NCBI GenBank assembly: GCA_033964015.1
Contig: CM066912.1
Coordinates: 26,075,605-26,139,604 of the forward strand
DNA: 64,000 bases
Source of the DNA: Scolanthus callimorphus
Lineage: Eukaryota; Cnidaria; Anthozoa; Actiniaria; Edwardsiidae
Reading direction: 5' to 3'
Shown: one piece after another, positions 21,963 to 31,990 of the stretch
Position numbering within the stretch: the stretch's first letter is position 1
Layout: every line of letters begins with the position of its first letter
Notes under the pieces: generated by a model
What the model saw: the letters and a program-made list of their open reading frames with translations, nothing else
What the model was told of the DNA's origin: nothing
Database searches by the model: none
Position numbers and translations under genes: made by a program

Positions 21963-22240
21963 ATTAGTATAAACCAACAATGGTCTATTACAAATCCTGC
22001 ATTCTGATTGGCTGAGCTACTAATGGTCTATTAGTGATAGACCGTACCTGGCAAAACCACCACCTTTCTTTGCAAGATTTTTTTAAACATAAAATAGTGG
22101 AATTCATTGCCAAAACCGACAAACTAGTTGGTTTATACTAAAATAATTAGACCTCTCGTCCTCATGTGCTATGATATCAATAGACCATTCGGCCTCCTGG
22201 TCTATTCATCGTAGCACATTCGGCCTCGAGGTCTAATTGT
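21963..22240. mobile_element. TIR element (TTAGTATAAACCAAC) joined to a terminal hairpin
   Basis: TTAGTATAAACCAAC at 21963 is mirrored by GTTGGTTTATACTAAA ending about 22140. The next bases, AATTAGACCTCTCGTCC, begin a hairpin closing with CGAGGTCTAATTGTTAAA at 22240; ATTCGGCCTC occurs twice inside. The same two-part build is seen at 9238-9522. Confidence 0.6.
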
Positions 22241-22289
22241 TAAACAGAGTGCATATATATGCGTAGTCCCGAATTCTGACATGTTTTAT

Positions 22290-22435
22290 TACTATCGAAC
22301 TAGATCGAACTGGATTAAACGATCAGAGGAAGATCGTACGATCTAGTTCGGAGATCGTACTCACCCAAATTCTAGAGTTCGATCGAACAAAACTTTTTGG
22401 TGAGTATGATTACCGAACTCAATCGAACATAAATC
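22290..22435. repeat. GATCGAAC-rich inverted repeats
   Basis: Alternating GATCGAAC and GTTCGATC words with GATCGTACTCACCCAAA. This is a second member of the family seen at 21420-21545. Confidence 0.5.
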
Positions 22436-22499
22436 AAAATGATTGGTTTGATTAAGTTCGATTTTGTTAGGAAATTTTGCATGACTTTAGAAATTGGGT

Positions 22500-22660
22500 A
22501 AGACTCATCAGTGACGTCATCAAAACTAGAAAAGGCAATATCTCAAGAAGGCCCAAACTTGGATTAGGTTATAATGGAGACAAGGGGGGTGCACCATCAA
22601 GGTCACGTGGCATGGCGTCATCGTTGTCGTCATCAGAATAAGAAAAGTTAATAAAGCAAA
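22500..22660 (+). repeat. Partial CRE-palindrome unit
   Basis: CAGTGACGTCATCAAAACTA, CCCAAACTTGGATTAG, AAGGTCACGTGGCATGGCG and CATCGTTGTCGTCATCA follow the unit order of the 7135-7530 array. Confidence 0.6.
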
Positions 22661-23040
22661 TATCCGAAGAAAAAAAAAACACTGGACAGCCGGCACTGTA
22701 GGCTAGTAGTGAATAAATGGCTGTCATTCGTCATTGGCCTTCCTTAATTGAAAAAAAAAATGATATGCAGCAACAAGATATGGCCAAGTATCAAGTTTTT
22801 GTGATATGATTTGCTGTTTTTAACCTTCAAACAAACACGGTCTAGTTCCTGGCTGTCATCAGGGGTCTGGATACGATAACAGGTCTGGAAAGAACGTGTG
22901 TCAGTCGTGAAAAGCATTATACTATGCGAGAAGGTTTAAAAGCTTAGAAACTAAACACGACAACAAGTTTTTGTACGTGTAAAAACATGGGCCTTTAATA
23001 AGCAATGCAGAACTATTGAGAAAACGTTTGTTCCCTCCGT

Positions 23041-23062
23041 TGGGGGGGGGGGGGGGGGGGGT
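23041..23062. repeat. G homopolymer
   Basis: A run of about 20 G bases flanked by CGTTGG and TGTTGAG. No TIR partner could be assigned. Confidence 0.9.
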
Positions 23063-23228
23063 GTTGAGCTACCCCCTTTCGGATGGTAGTATGACCGTCG
23101 TAGGGGTTAAAACCGGCACACCGTAGAAAGTTCGGTATTTTTTAGGGGTTCTTTGAGCTAAAACAGTACGCTAAGGAAGGTATTTAGGAGCGAGGAGTAC
23201 TTTTTAGGGTCGTGGAATTTTTTCTGAT

Positions 23229-24104
23229 CAGGGGGCCGTTTCTCAAAACGCCCGGTAACTTATCGGACCCGTAAACCTACCCGTTAACACCTCCCGATAT
23301 ATTTTGACTGTTTCTCAAAACTCCCGTTATTTGCGAAATCGTAAAAGTTCCCCTTAAATCGGCCGATTTTTTACGGGAGCTCTTGACCTCCCGTTAATTA
23401 ACGGGAAGCATTTTGAAGTCTTAAAATAAGGTCGAAAATTGATTTGTTTTCCTGAAATTTTTCACTCTAGGTAAAGCTTAGTTATTCATCTGGACTCTGC
23501 CAAGTTAAAATTACCGAAAACTCACCTCTTTTTCCTTCAAAACTAACCATTTTCTAGCCTGTCTCGTTTTGCCTCGAAAAGTTCTCGCTTTGCAGTTCCA
23601 AGGTTTCCCGTAAACTTACCGGGATTGTTTTTCCCGCCATTCCGATAAACCGGGAGAGTTTTAGCCAATCAGATGCGACCATCTCGCCTCTCAACCAATC
23701 AAAACGATTCGTTTGAGAGCTTAGCTGTCAATCAGTTTGACGTGTTGATTGCAAGAATGTAAACAAATGTTCAATCTCAGTGCACAATTGCACTACAAAT
23801 TGCTCTTGTTTTCGTACATTTTAGCTGATTTCTTTACTTTTTTCGCTGGAAATACAAACTTAGCGGTACACTTTGTAATCTAGTGTCGACAAATTGCTGA
23901 GTTTTTCGTTAATTCATGGATTTTTGGGGTAAGTTATTTGTAATATCCGGAAATTATAAATTTGATTCCGTGGCCCCGATAACTATCGGGAGGTTACCGG
24001 GAGCTTTGAGAAACGCTCGCTCGTACCCGATAAACTTCCCCGTAAACTCTCCCGATAAGTTTTACGGGCCCGTTAATTACCGGGCGTTTTGAGAAACGGG
24101 CCCC
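23229..24104. mobile_element. TIR element (GGCCGTTTCTCAAAACGCCC ends)
   Basis: The left end GGCCGTTTCTCAAAACGCCC followed by GGTAACTTATCGG is mirrored at the right by TTACCGGGCGTTTTGAGAAA and CGGGCCCC. Subterminal words TTTCTCAAAACTCCCG and CGGGAGCTTTGAGAAACG repeat the motif inside the arms. About 500 bp of unique centre holds no supported gene. Confidence 0.75.
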
Positions 24105-24449
24105 AGGTATTTTTAGGAGTGGAAATTTGGGGTTCCGGCCCGAGCGATTTTTTTTTACGCCTACTTTATGGCACTTAGAAATTTCTCAGGCAAGTTATTG
24201 AGAGAAAAGGAAAAAGTATTCATGGTGGTGCGAACCCTCAACCCTGTGTAAATTACCTATTCATAATCCAACATCTTACACATGAGCTACGAGAGAGTTT
24301 GCAGGTCAACATCCTCCTTTTAATTCACTCATAGAACGAGGATATGTGAATCATAATGAATATTTATACTAGCTAGCCGCCATCTTGAAGTTGGCGTAAA
24401 AATAAATAAATTCGCCCGGTCCGACGGTCGTCCTTACCATTTTAACCTT

Positions 24450-24600
24450 CAAGTACAGCCCCCCTCCTCCCTCCCCCCTCCCCCCTCCCTCCCTCCCCGG
24501 ACAGTCTAGTAATACATGGCGGCCAAATTATTACCAGTTCTCCAAAATGGCTATTCAGTGGATCATAAATAAAATTATTATTATTATTATTATTATCAAA
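24450..24600. repeat. C/T-rich tract and (ATT)n microsatellite
   Basis: CCTCCCTCCCCCCTCCC-type sequence at 24460-24500 and ATTATTATTATTATTATT at 24572-24595, upstream of carboxylesterase 2. The rest of 24105-24890 shows no gene; it would contain that gene's promoter, but no specific element could be assigned. Confidence 0.7.
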
Positions 24601-24892
24601 AAGAATCTCGTCGGAATCGCTCAAACTTTGTCACTGGTGTTGCGTGACATAAATATCACCGGAAATTTTGCGTGACCCGAAAAGGTCTTAGTTTTAGCGG
24701 TTAGCATTTTGGTGACGCCCTCGTGAAAAAATGATCAAGGTCTGAGTTGATGACCCGAGATTAAGTGCCTGATCATACCTCCGTTGTTAGCTCTTCGGGA
24801 CGTTTACATAGTTTGTCACACGCGCTAATTACTCTCGGTTTTGCCGTCACCTGGGCACTTATCGTCTTTCTGTCTTACTCCCGAAACGCACC

Positions 24893-25300
24893 ATGAAGAT
24901 GAACCCGACTTATGTTATCCTTCTGCTTTCGCTTGCTTCCCGAGACCTTGGTGATGCGATTGCATTTGCTCCTGAATTGAAAACAACTTATGGGCCCATT
25001 CGGGGCAAGATATCTGGTTATACTACTGGAGCAGTGCGACAATATTTGGGTGTAACATTCGCGAAGGCGGAACGCTTTCAGCCACCAGGACCTCCCCAAA
25101 CGTGGACAGCAGTCAGAAATGCGACCGAGCACGCTAAGGTATGTCCTCAAGGAGAACTGAAACCAATCCTCCCGGTGACTAGCATGTCCGAAGATTGTTT
25201 ACACTTAGATGTCTACGTCCCTAATGCTACGACAACTAATTCTAAGCTCGCCGTGATGGTGTGGATCTATGGTGGAGGGTTCTTTAGTGGTAATAGCCCA
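24893..25300 (+). CDS. Carboxylesterase 2, exon 1 (truncated by insertion)
   Basis: The start is at ATG in CACCATGAAGATGAACC. A hydrophobic signal peptide (YVILLLSLASR), TTYGPIRGKISGY, VRQYLGVTFAKAERFQPP, MSEDCLHLDVYVPNAT and the oxyanion-hole loop MVWIYGGGFFSGNSP follow. The match to carboxylesterase 1 ends at NSP. The next bases, TTAGAGCGGATTTCACATGA, belong to the mobile family also seen at 28441, 40163 and 46668. Confidence 0.85.
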
Positions 25301-25809
25301 TTAGAGCGGATTTCACATGACTGTCGTGAAAGCAATTGCAATTGAGCTCGTAAATAATACACAAAAGTCATTTTTTTCGGGGGGTTTTGTGCTATCGTCG
25401 ATGTGCTGAATAATAAACCATTATCCTGCTCGATTTTGCCGAATATCGTCTGATTTTAGCCAACTCGGGACTTCGTCCCTCGTCGGCTAAGTATCAGACG
25501 ATATTCTGCGCAATCTCGCAGGATAATGGTTACCACCGTATGCATTGCTACGCGACCTCAAAATTCACTGTTGGGCGATTGGCGATTTTACGCAATAAAA
25601 TTGTTGTCGATTTTCTTGAACCGGAAAGTTAAACATTCGAGTCAAGGAAGCCAAAGGATAGCTTTAAACCATTTTGGTTGATTTTGCAATCAATGTCGGC
25701 CCGCTGAAGTGGCCGTATCCAGCGTTTTGTTTGACTGACGGTTAAAATCGTCAATCGCCCATCGCAACATTGAATTTTGAGGTCGCGTAGCAATGCATAC
25801 AGTGGTAAA
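25301..25809. mobile_element. Stack of three mobile fragments replacing the end of exon 1
   Basis: First is an end of the GGATTTCACATGACTGTCGT family at 25301-25350, with no matching right end found. Second is a near-perfect hairpin at 25416-25531 (ACCATTATCCTGC pairing with GCAGGATAATGGT; GAATATCGTCTGATTTTAGC with its complement). Third is a TIR element at 25529-25809 whose ends are GTTACCACCGTATGCATTGC and GCAATGCATACAGTGGTAAA, with GACCTCAAAATTCA arms. Confidence 0.7.
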
Positions 25810-25911
25810 CATCTCTAGCTTTAAGAAAATGCAAACAGAGTTTGAATATCTTTGATAGTACTCTGGTGCAAGATTTTGTCTACAAAAACATAAAGTTGAT
25901 CGATCTCTTAA

Positions 25912-26223
<312 letters not shown>

Positions 26224-26259
26224 TAGAAACAGTTTTAAAATTTCAAAATCCAACAAACT

Positions 26260-26405
26260 CGGGCGTCAATGCCTGCTCTGGGACCTTAATCTCGCCCTAT
26301 CTCGCAGCAGCTCCTGATTGGCACATTTTTTCCTTATCATGCTTATCTCTCCTTATCTCGCATAAACTCAAGGCGAGATAAGGTCCAAACAGAGTAGGCC
26401 TGGCT
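26260..26405. repeat. Diverged GCGAGATAA-type element in intron 2
   Basis: CTCTGGGACCTTAATCTCGC at the left and CAAGGCGAGATAAGGTCC at the right mirror each other. It is a relative of 44088-44246. Confidence 0.5.
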
Positions 26406-26549
26406 CATAACTTTTGTGATGCTTCTTCCTTTATTTTCAGAATTCTTTTTGCATGTTCTTTTTTATTTGATTCAAAATTTGGTTCTATAAAGCCAAGTAA
26501 CGTGAGATATCAAAAGAATAATTTCAATTTCCATTGTTTCACGTCAACT

Positions 26550-26645
26550 GATGCGACAGATAAGACTATATGTGTAGAATTGAAAACTGAATTCTATTTA
26601 CTGATAACTATTATATATTATTAATCAATATTGGGTGATAAAGGT
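26550..26645 (-). repeat. Reverse copy of the 5520-5720 repeat
   Basis: It matches 5520-5555 and 5660-5710 in reverse complement, without the intervening Penelope-like segment. Confidence 0.55.
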
Positions 26646-26673
26646 CTATTATTGTTATCATTTGTTGCTTTAG

Positions 26674-26816
26674 AAAATACGGAGAGGCTCTTGGCTGCAA
26701 CTCCATAGATAATTTGCGAGAATGTTTAAAGTCCAAGACAATGACGGAAATGGTGGCTTCAGATCTTGTGGCAAAGTTCCCCCGTCTCCCTGTTGTAGAT
26801 GGGGAGTTCCTGACAG
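26674..26816 (+). CDS. Carboxylesterase 2, exon 3
   Basis: The exon lies between TTTGTTGCTTTAG and GTAATGG and encodes KYGEALGCNSIDNLREC, then VASDLVAKFPRLPVVDGEFL. This is the usual region after the nucleophile in the family (CLR...PVVDGEFL). Confidence 0.85.
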
Positions 26817-27433
26817 GTAATGGATGAAAACCGTGGGGTTCAGAGGTCAGTGTGCGAGCGATTTTTTGGCCGCGTTGCCCTCACATTTGAAATCTCAAAT
26901 CCCTACACCATTGAAATCTCACTCTTTCGTACGAAAATCTCATTTTTCCTTTATAATATTTTCACCATTATAAAGAGCAATCGTCGCATGCATTCGTACT
27001 TTTTGCGTAAATTAGTTTTACGAAAACTTCAATATCGTTATAAGAGCTCAAACTTGTTTAGATTTGTCAAATTTTCGCGACGCTACGCTTCTTTGACCAG
27101 GGCACTATCCCGAAGTTGTGCTGTGACCTAAAACGTTCTGTTGCCCTTTTGGGGTCAAACGTTTTACCAAATGTGTAGAAAATATCAGTTATCAGAAAGT
27201 CTTCAAAAACTGTTATAGAGACGCAACTGGACTCAAATGTACTGCGGTTTTCATAATTCTGCGAAATCTGCAGCGACTAAATAAAAATGATTGTGTTTTG
27301 CAAAGCGTTCCCTGAAACATACATCTAAACAACCCGGAAGCTTTTGCAAAACTCTGTGTGATGTTCCAGGTTGCAAAGTGTTAGTTGTGCCATGGAAATA
27401 AAATCTGAAGCCGAGATCGTTTTATCTTAATAG

Positions 27434-27535
27434 ATACGCCTGCAAATCTCTTAGCGGCTGGAAAATTCGAAACTCAGAATATCATGATTGGACTGACGAA
27501 CGACGAGGGAAGCGTGTTCACGAATGCATTACCGA
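27434..27535 (+). CDS. Carboxylesterase 2, exon 4 (acid residue)
   Basis: The exon lies between TTATCTTAATAG and GTAAGTAT. It encodes DTPANLLAAGKFETQ then IMIGLTNDEGSVFTNALP. The E in NDEGS is the catalytic acid of type-B carboxylesterases. Confidence 0.85.
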
Positions 27536-27682
27536 GTAAGTATAGATCGCAAGGAAAAGAAGCATTTTCGTTTAATGGCGATGACCACGATGCTATGGAG
27601 ACCAGAGGCTCGAGTGTCGCTTCAAAGGCAAGGTCGAGCGAGGTCGACCGAGAATGCCCACTGTAATTACTACAAGAAACTG

Positions 27683-28395
27683 GGCATGTGATGCAGGGAT
27701 CAAGAAGATGGGGGACGGGGCATGTGATGCAGGGATCAAGAAGGTGGGGGACGGGGCACGTGATGCAGGGATCAAGAAGGTGGGGGACGGGGCATGTGAT
27801 GCAGGGATCAAGAAGATGGGGGACGGGGCACGTGATGCAGGGATCAAGAAGGTGGGGGACGGGCACGTGATGCAGGGATCAAGAAGATGGGGGACGGGGC
27901 ACGTGATGCAGGGATCAAGAAGATGGGGGACGGGGCAGTGATGCAGGGATCAAGAAGATGGGGGACGGGGCATGTGATGCAGGGATCAAGAAGATGGGGG
28001 ACTGGCATGTGATGCAGGATCAAGAAGATGGGGGACGGGGCATGTGATGCAGGGATCAAGAAGATGGGGGACTGGGCATGTGATGCAGGGATCAAGAAGA
28101 TGGGGGACGGGGCATGTGATGCAGGGATCAAGAAGATGGGGGACGGGGCAGTGATGCAGGGATCAAGAAGATGGGGGACGGGGCATGTGATGCAGGGATC
28201 AAGAAGATGGGGGACGGGGCACGTGATGCAGGGATCAAGAAGGTGGGGACGGGGCATGTGATGCAGGGATCAAGAAGATGGGGGACGGGGCATGTGATGC
28301 AGGGATCAAGAAGATGGGGGACGGGGCATGTGATGCAGGGATCAAGAAGGTGGGGGACGGGGCATGTGATGCTGGGATCAAGAAGATGGGCGACG
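27683..28395 (+). repeat. 36-bp minisatellite, about 20 units, in intron 4
   Basis: The unit is GATGCAGGGATCAAGAAG plus AT/GTGGGGGACGGGGCATGT, with occasional one-base losses. Because 36 is a multiple of three, both strands show long empty reading frames (DAGIKKMGDGAC on the plus strand), which are not genes. It ends where the unit degenerates into GACGGGGACGGGGAT. Confidence 0.95.
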
Positions 28396-28440
28396 GGGAC
28401 GGGGACGGGGATATAAAGATGAGGATGATGATAGAGCAGA

Positions 28441-28593
28441 TTTCGTATGACTGTGAAAAGTGCCGCGAAAGAGTACCGCGCCGCGACCGTGACAGTACCG
28501 CGACTACGCGATTTCATTCGGTATCTACAGCAGGCCAGGTTCCGTACCGCGACAGTACCGCGCCGTGTCACGGTACTTTTCACAGTCATACGA
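28441..28593. mobile_element. Small TIR element (TTTCGTATGACTGTGAAAAG ends)
   Basis: TTTCGTATGACTGTGAAAAG is mirrored by TACTTTTCACAGTCATACGA. The interior is a loose palindrome of GTACCGCG words (GACAGTACCGCG occurs twice). The termini resemble the GGATTTC..ATGACTGT family at 25301, 40163 and 46668. Confidence 0.7.
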
Positions 28594-28716
28594 ATGGGGA
28601 TGTACTTTTCACAGTCATACGAATGGGGATGTACTTTTCACAGTCATACGAATGGGGATGTACTTTTCACAGTCATACGAATGGGGATGTACTTTTCACA
28701 GTCATACGAATGGGGA
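28573..28716 (+). repeat. 29-bp tandem repeat derived from the element's right end (five copies)
   Basis: GTACTTTTCACAGTCATACG plus AATGGGGAT starts at 28573, 28602, 28631, 28660 and 28689. Each unit is the right TIR of 28441-28593 plus the first bases of the adjoining GGGGAT repeat. Confidence 0.9.
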
Positions 28717-28913
28717 TGGGGATGGGGATGGGGATGGGGATGGGGATGGGGATGGGGATGGGGATGGGGATGGGGATGGGGATGGGGATGGGGATGGGGA
28801 TGGGGATGGGGATGGGGATGGGGATGGGGATGGGGATGGGGATGGGGATGGGGATGGGGATGGGGATGGGGATGGGGATGGGGATGGGGATGGGGATGGG
28901 GATGGGGATGGGG
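28711..28913 (+). repeat. (GGGGAT)n microsatellite
   Basis: About 34 uninterrupted GGGGAT units. The strand is G-rich with four-G blocks and could form G-quadruplexes; this is inferred from composition only. Confidence 0.95.
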
Positions 28914-29005
28914 TCACTAGACGCATGTTGCTTGTAAGACCATGAATCTATGCGAAGTCCGAGAAGTTGTATGCCTGGTACAGAATTTATGTTTTCCCTT
29001 TTCAG

Positions 29006-29237
29006 TAAGTGTAAATAGTTTCAACGTGACTGATGGCGTGACGCGTACAGCATTCCTTCAAGAGGTCAAAAAACAGTTTAAAGCATATCCCCCATTGCCC
29101 TTGATGCCATCATCTATCGCTATACGGACTGGTCAGCGGTCGAAGATAAATCCAGAAATCGACGCATGTTTATCGACCTTATGAGTGACGAGCACTTTAA
29201 CGTTGCCGGAGTCTTGTCGGCGAATTCGTTTTCCAAG
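29006..29237 (+). CDS. Carboxylesterase 2, exon 5 (one-base gap in a C run)
   Basis: The exon follows TTTTCCCTTTTCAG and precedes GTAAAATG. The first part reads FNVTDGVTRTAFLQEVKKQF and the second LDAIIYRYTDWSAVEDKSRN, then MFIDLMSDEHFNVAGVL. Both are typical of the family but lie in different frames. The switch is in TATCCCCCATTGCC; one more C at 29089-29093 would keep the frame. Confidence 0.85.
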
Positions 29238-29506
29238 GTAAAATGATAATTTTAACCTGCCAGCATGGGTCAAAATGCGAGGTGAGGAACAGATTTTCTG
29301 AGCAACAGTTCCCGTGAATTTTGAAGACGGCTTTCCCCTCAGTTCTCCTGGCAAAGATAACAGATAATTGTTATATTGTAATAACCAATAATTGTTCAGA
29401 AAGACTTTGGCTTTGGTCTACATGCTTGCAAATGACCAAAAACATTTCACCGAGGGAGGCTGGCTGTGTACCCCGTAACATTTCTAGTTTATTGTTATTT
29501 TATCAG

Positions 29507-29724
29507 GCAGGACGAGCTAAGACATACTTCTACCTCCTGGAGCGACGGGTGGAAACACCTGTCCTGGGCGTACCGCGTGCCCCACCCTATATAAAAGCCT
29601 ACCACGCCGCTGATATCTTTTTCCTGTTTGGTCTTGTGTTGTTGAATCCAAATAACACGTACACTACCGATGGTAACCTGACGAGGGAGATCATAACCAT
29701 GTGGACTAACTTTGCAAAGAGTGG
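29507..29724 (+). CDS. Carboxylesterase 2, exon 6 (catalytic His)
   Basis: The exon follows GTTATTTTATCAG and ends before GTGAGTAAG. It encodes RAKTYFYLLERRV, then IKAYHAADIFFLFG with the catalytic His, then NLTREIITMWTNFAKSG. The last 67 bp of the exon are the founder of the downstream 88-bp array. Confidence 0.85.
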
Positions 29725-30712
29725 GTGAGTAAGTTAGAATAGGTTCGTACACTACTGATGGTAACCTGACTAGGGAGATCATTACCATGTGGACTAAGTT
29801 TGCAAAGACCGGGTGAGTAAGTTAGAATAGGTTCGTACACTACCGATGGTAAGCTGACGAGGGAGATCATAACCATGTGGACTAACTTTGCAAAGACCGG
29901 GTGAGTAAGTTAGAATAGGTTCGTACACTACCGATTGTAACCTGACGAGGAGATCATTACCATGTGGACTAACTTTGCAAGGACCGGGTGAGTAAGTTAG
30001 AATAGGTTCGTACACTACCGATGGTAACCTGACTAGGGAGATCACTACCATGTGGACTAACTTTGCAAAGACCGGGTGAGTAAGTTAGAATAGGTTCGTA
30101 CACTACCCATGTAACCTGACAGACCTGACTAGCGAAATCATTACTATGTGGACTAACTTTGCAAAGACCGGGTGAGTAAGTTAGAATAGGTTCGTACACT
30201 ACCGATGGTAACCTGACGAAGGGGGTCATCACCATGTGGACTAACTTTGCAAAGAGTGGGTGAGTAAGTTAGAATAGGTTCGTACACTACCGATGGTAAC
30301 CTGACGAGGGAGATCATTACCATGTGGACTAACTTTGCAAAGACCGGGTGAGTAAGTTAGAATAGGTTCATACACTACCGATGGTAACCTGACGAGGGGG
30401 GTCATTACCATGTGGACTAACTTTGTAAAGACCGGGTGAGTAAGTTAGAATAGGTTCGTACACTACCGATGGTAACCTGACGAAGGGGGTCATAACATGT
30501 GGACTAACTTTGCAAAGACCGGGTGAGTAAGTTAGAATAAGTTCGTACACTACCGATGGTAACCTGACTAGGGAGATCATTACCATGTGGAATAACTTTG
30601 CAAAGACCGGGTGAGTAGGTTAGAATAGGTTCGTACACTTCCGATGGTAACCTGACGAGGGAGATCATTACCTCATTACCATGTGGATCAACGTGGAATC
30701 ACTTTGCAAAGA
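29658..30712 (+). repeat. 88-bp minisatellite made of exon 6 end plus its splice donor
   Basis: GTGAGTAAGTTAGAATAGG occurs at 29725, 29813, 29901, 29988, 30076, 30172, 30260, 30348, 30436, 30523 (as GAATAAG) and 30611 (as GTGAGTAGG). Spacing is 87-88 bp with one 96-bp unit. Each is preceded by TTCGTACACTACCGATGG, GTAACCTGAC and ATGTGGACTAACTTTGCAAA, i.e. the coding sequence TTDGNLTREIITMWTNFAK. A last, degenerate unit ends near 30712. Every unit thus carries an exon end and a consensus donor. Reading past any donor meets TAG within six codons (SKLE-stop). Confidence 0.95.
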
Positions 30713-31050
30713 CATATGACTTAGTGAGGAGGGAGGGACGAAGATTGGCAGGGTGAGAGGGGAGGAAGGGAGGGTCGTTTTCATTCCTAGATCTCCTCCG
30801 TTTGACGATTTGTCACGAAAGCTCTGGTATCAAACCGGTGCCAGGCAAATCAAGCTGGATCTTTGGACATTAGTTACCCGGGGAAACAATGCAAGGATTT
30901 GTAAATGTTTTAGGACTGGCGGTTTCTCTGCCTTTGCTATCCTATCAACCGTCAAAACAAAGGAGGCTCTGGAAACAAGTATTAGTTTAACTTTGTGCCT
31001 TGAGGAGATTTACCACATTGCTTCTCTCACGCCGTTTGCTGTTGCCATAG

Positions 31051-31348
31051 GGATCCCAACAAACCTAGAAGTGTTCCAGTTTCTTGGCCGTTGTACGACC
31101 CTGTCAGTCAACAATACCTGTCACTCAAACAAACAATGGAAGTGAACGCTAAAGTGAGGCCCGAATACGTGGCCTTCTGGGATTATCTCATGTCAAAACT
31201 GATGAAAGTAACTACTCCGCCGACTGGAGGGCCGTGTAGTGCGGGTGTTACTATGACAACTGGTATGTTAGGTTTTGCGACTGGTATAAAACACGTTCTA
31301 TACTGGACAAAAACTGGTGATCATAATAGACTGAAGCAAACATGTTGA
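31051..31348 (+). CDS. Carboxylesterase 2, terminal exon
   Basis: The exon follows GCTGTTGCCATAG and starts in phase with exon 6. It encodes DPNKPRSVPVSWPLYDP, then VRPEYVAFWDYLMSKLMK. These are the usual C-terminal family features (P-x-x-W-P-x-Y and the W-D helix). After these comes a 35-residue tail without recognisable domain, ending at TGA. An AATAAA at 31412-31417 fits a polyadenylation signal. Confidence 0.85.
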
Positions 31349-31411
31349 ATACCGATTCGCATACCCATATTTGCAGCGTATGATGAATACTTGGTCAGAT
31401 TTGCTCACTAT

Positions 31412-31417
31412 AATAAA
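31412..31417 (+). promoter_or_regulatory. Candidate polyadenylation signal of carboxylesterase 2
   Basis: AATAAA lies 64 bases after the stop codon in an AT-rich stretch, just ahead of the next mobile element at 31457. Confidence 0.5.
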
Positions 31418-31456
31418 TAGGAGCACATCCATGTTTTTCCTCCAGTTTGTGCTTTA

Positions 31457-31768
31457 TACTACTCTTCCCAGTAGACCGTTACACCTCTCGCTTTTCCAGC
31501 CCGCCGGCGGCTGTCTCAATTTCATCGCGTGATCACTTTTTTATGTACCACGTGATGGGCTGCTTATGTACCACGTGATCAACCGTTTTGGGCGTAGACT
31601 TGTTGGAAAGCAGCAAAACACTGGTCTCACCAAGCTCAAAGTTTACACTGATCACGTGGCACATAAGCAACTCATCACGTGGTACAAAAAGATCACTCGG
31701 TCAAATAAAGGCAGCTGCTGGCGGGCTAAAAAATCGAAAGGTGTAACGGTCTACTGGGAAGAGTAGTA
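31457..31768. mobile_element. TIR element (TACTACTCTTCCCAGTAGAC ends)
   Basis: TACTACTCTTCCCAGTAGAC then CGTTACACCT is mirrored by AGGTGTAACG then GTCTACTGGGAAGAGTAGTA. GTACCACGTGAT and ATCACGTGGTAC occur as inner inverted pairs. The 66-codon frame inside is a by-product. Confidence 0.75.
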
Positions 31769-31990
31769 CACCTCTTTCAAAAAAGGTCAAACAAGGCAGG
31801 CGTGCGTGCTGTTATTTGTCAAGCGCGATTATTGTAACAACGAGAGTTAGTCTCACTAACGTCTGGGTGTAAAACGTCTGCAGTTCTAGCTAGTTTGCAG
31901 TGCTTGAATAATCCTTAGTTGTAGTCTGGCCATCTCTTAGGGCTAGGGCATACTACGTCAAATTAAAGTCGCGTCGAATACATTTAAAAC

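Noticed and set aside
27683..28395. CRISPR-like array
   Set aside because: Direct repeats without distinct spacers in a eukaryotic intron; it is a minisatellite.
27474..28589. Long reading frames on both strands (repeated LLDPCITCPVPH / DAGIKKMGDGAC peptides)
   Set aside because: They result from a 36-bp tandem repeat whose length is a multiple of three, lying in an intron of carboxylesterase 2.
28278..28945. Frames of repeated Gly-Met, Gly-Trp, Gly-Asp or Ser-Pro dipeptides
   Set aside because: Translation of the GGGGAT microsatellite in different frames; not a protein.
29495..30586. Minus-strand frames with VYEPILTYSPGLCKVSPHG repeats
   Set aside because: Antisense of the exon-6-derived 88-bp array.
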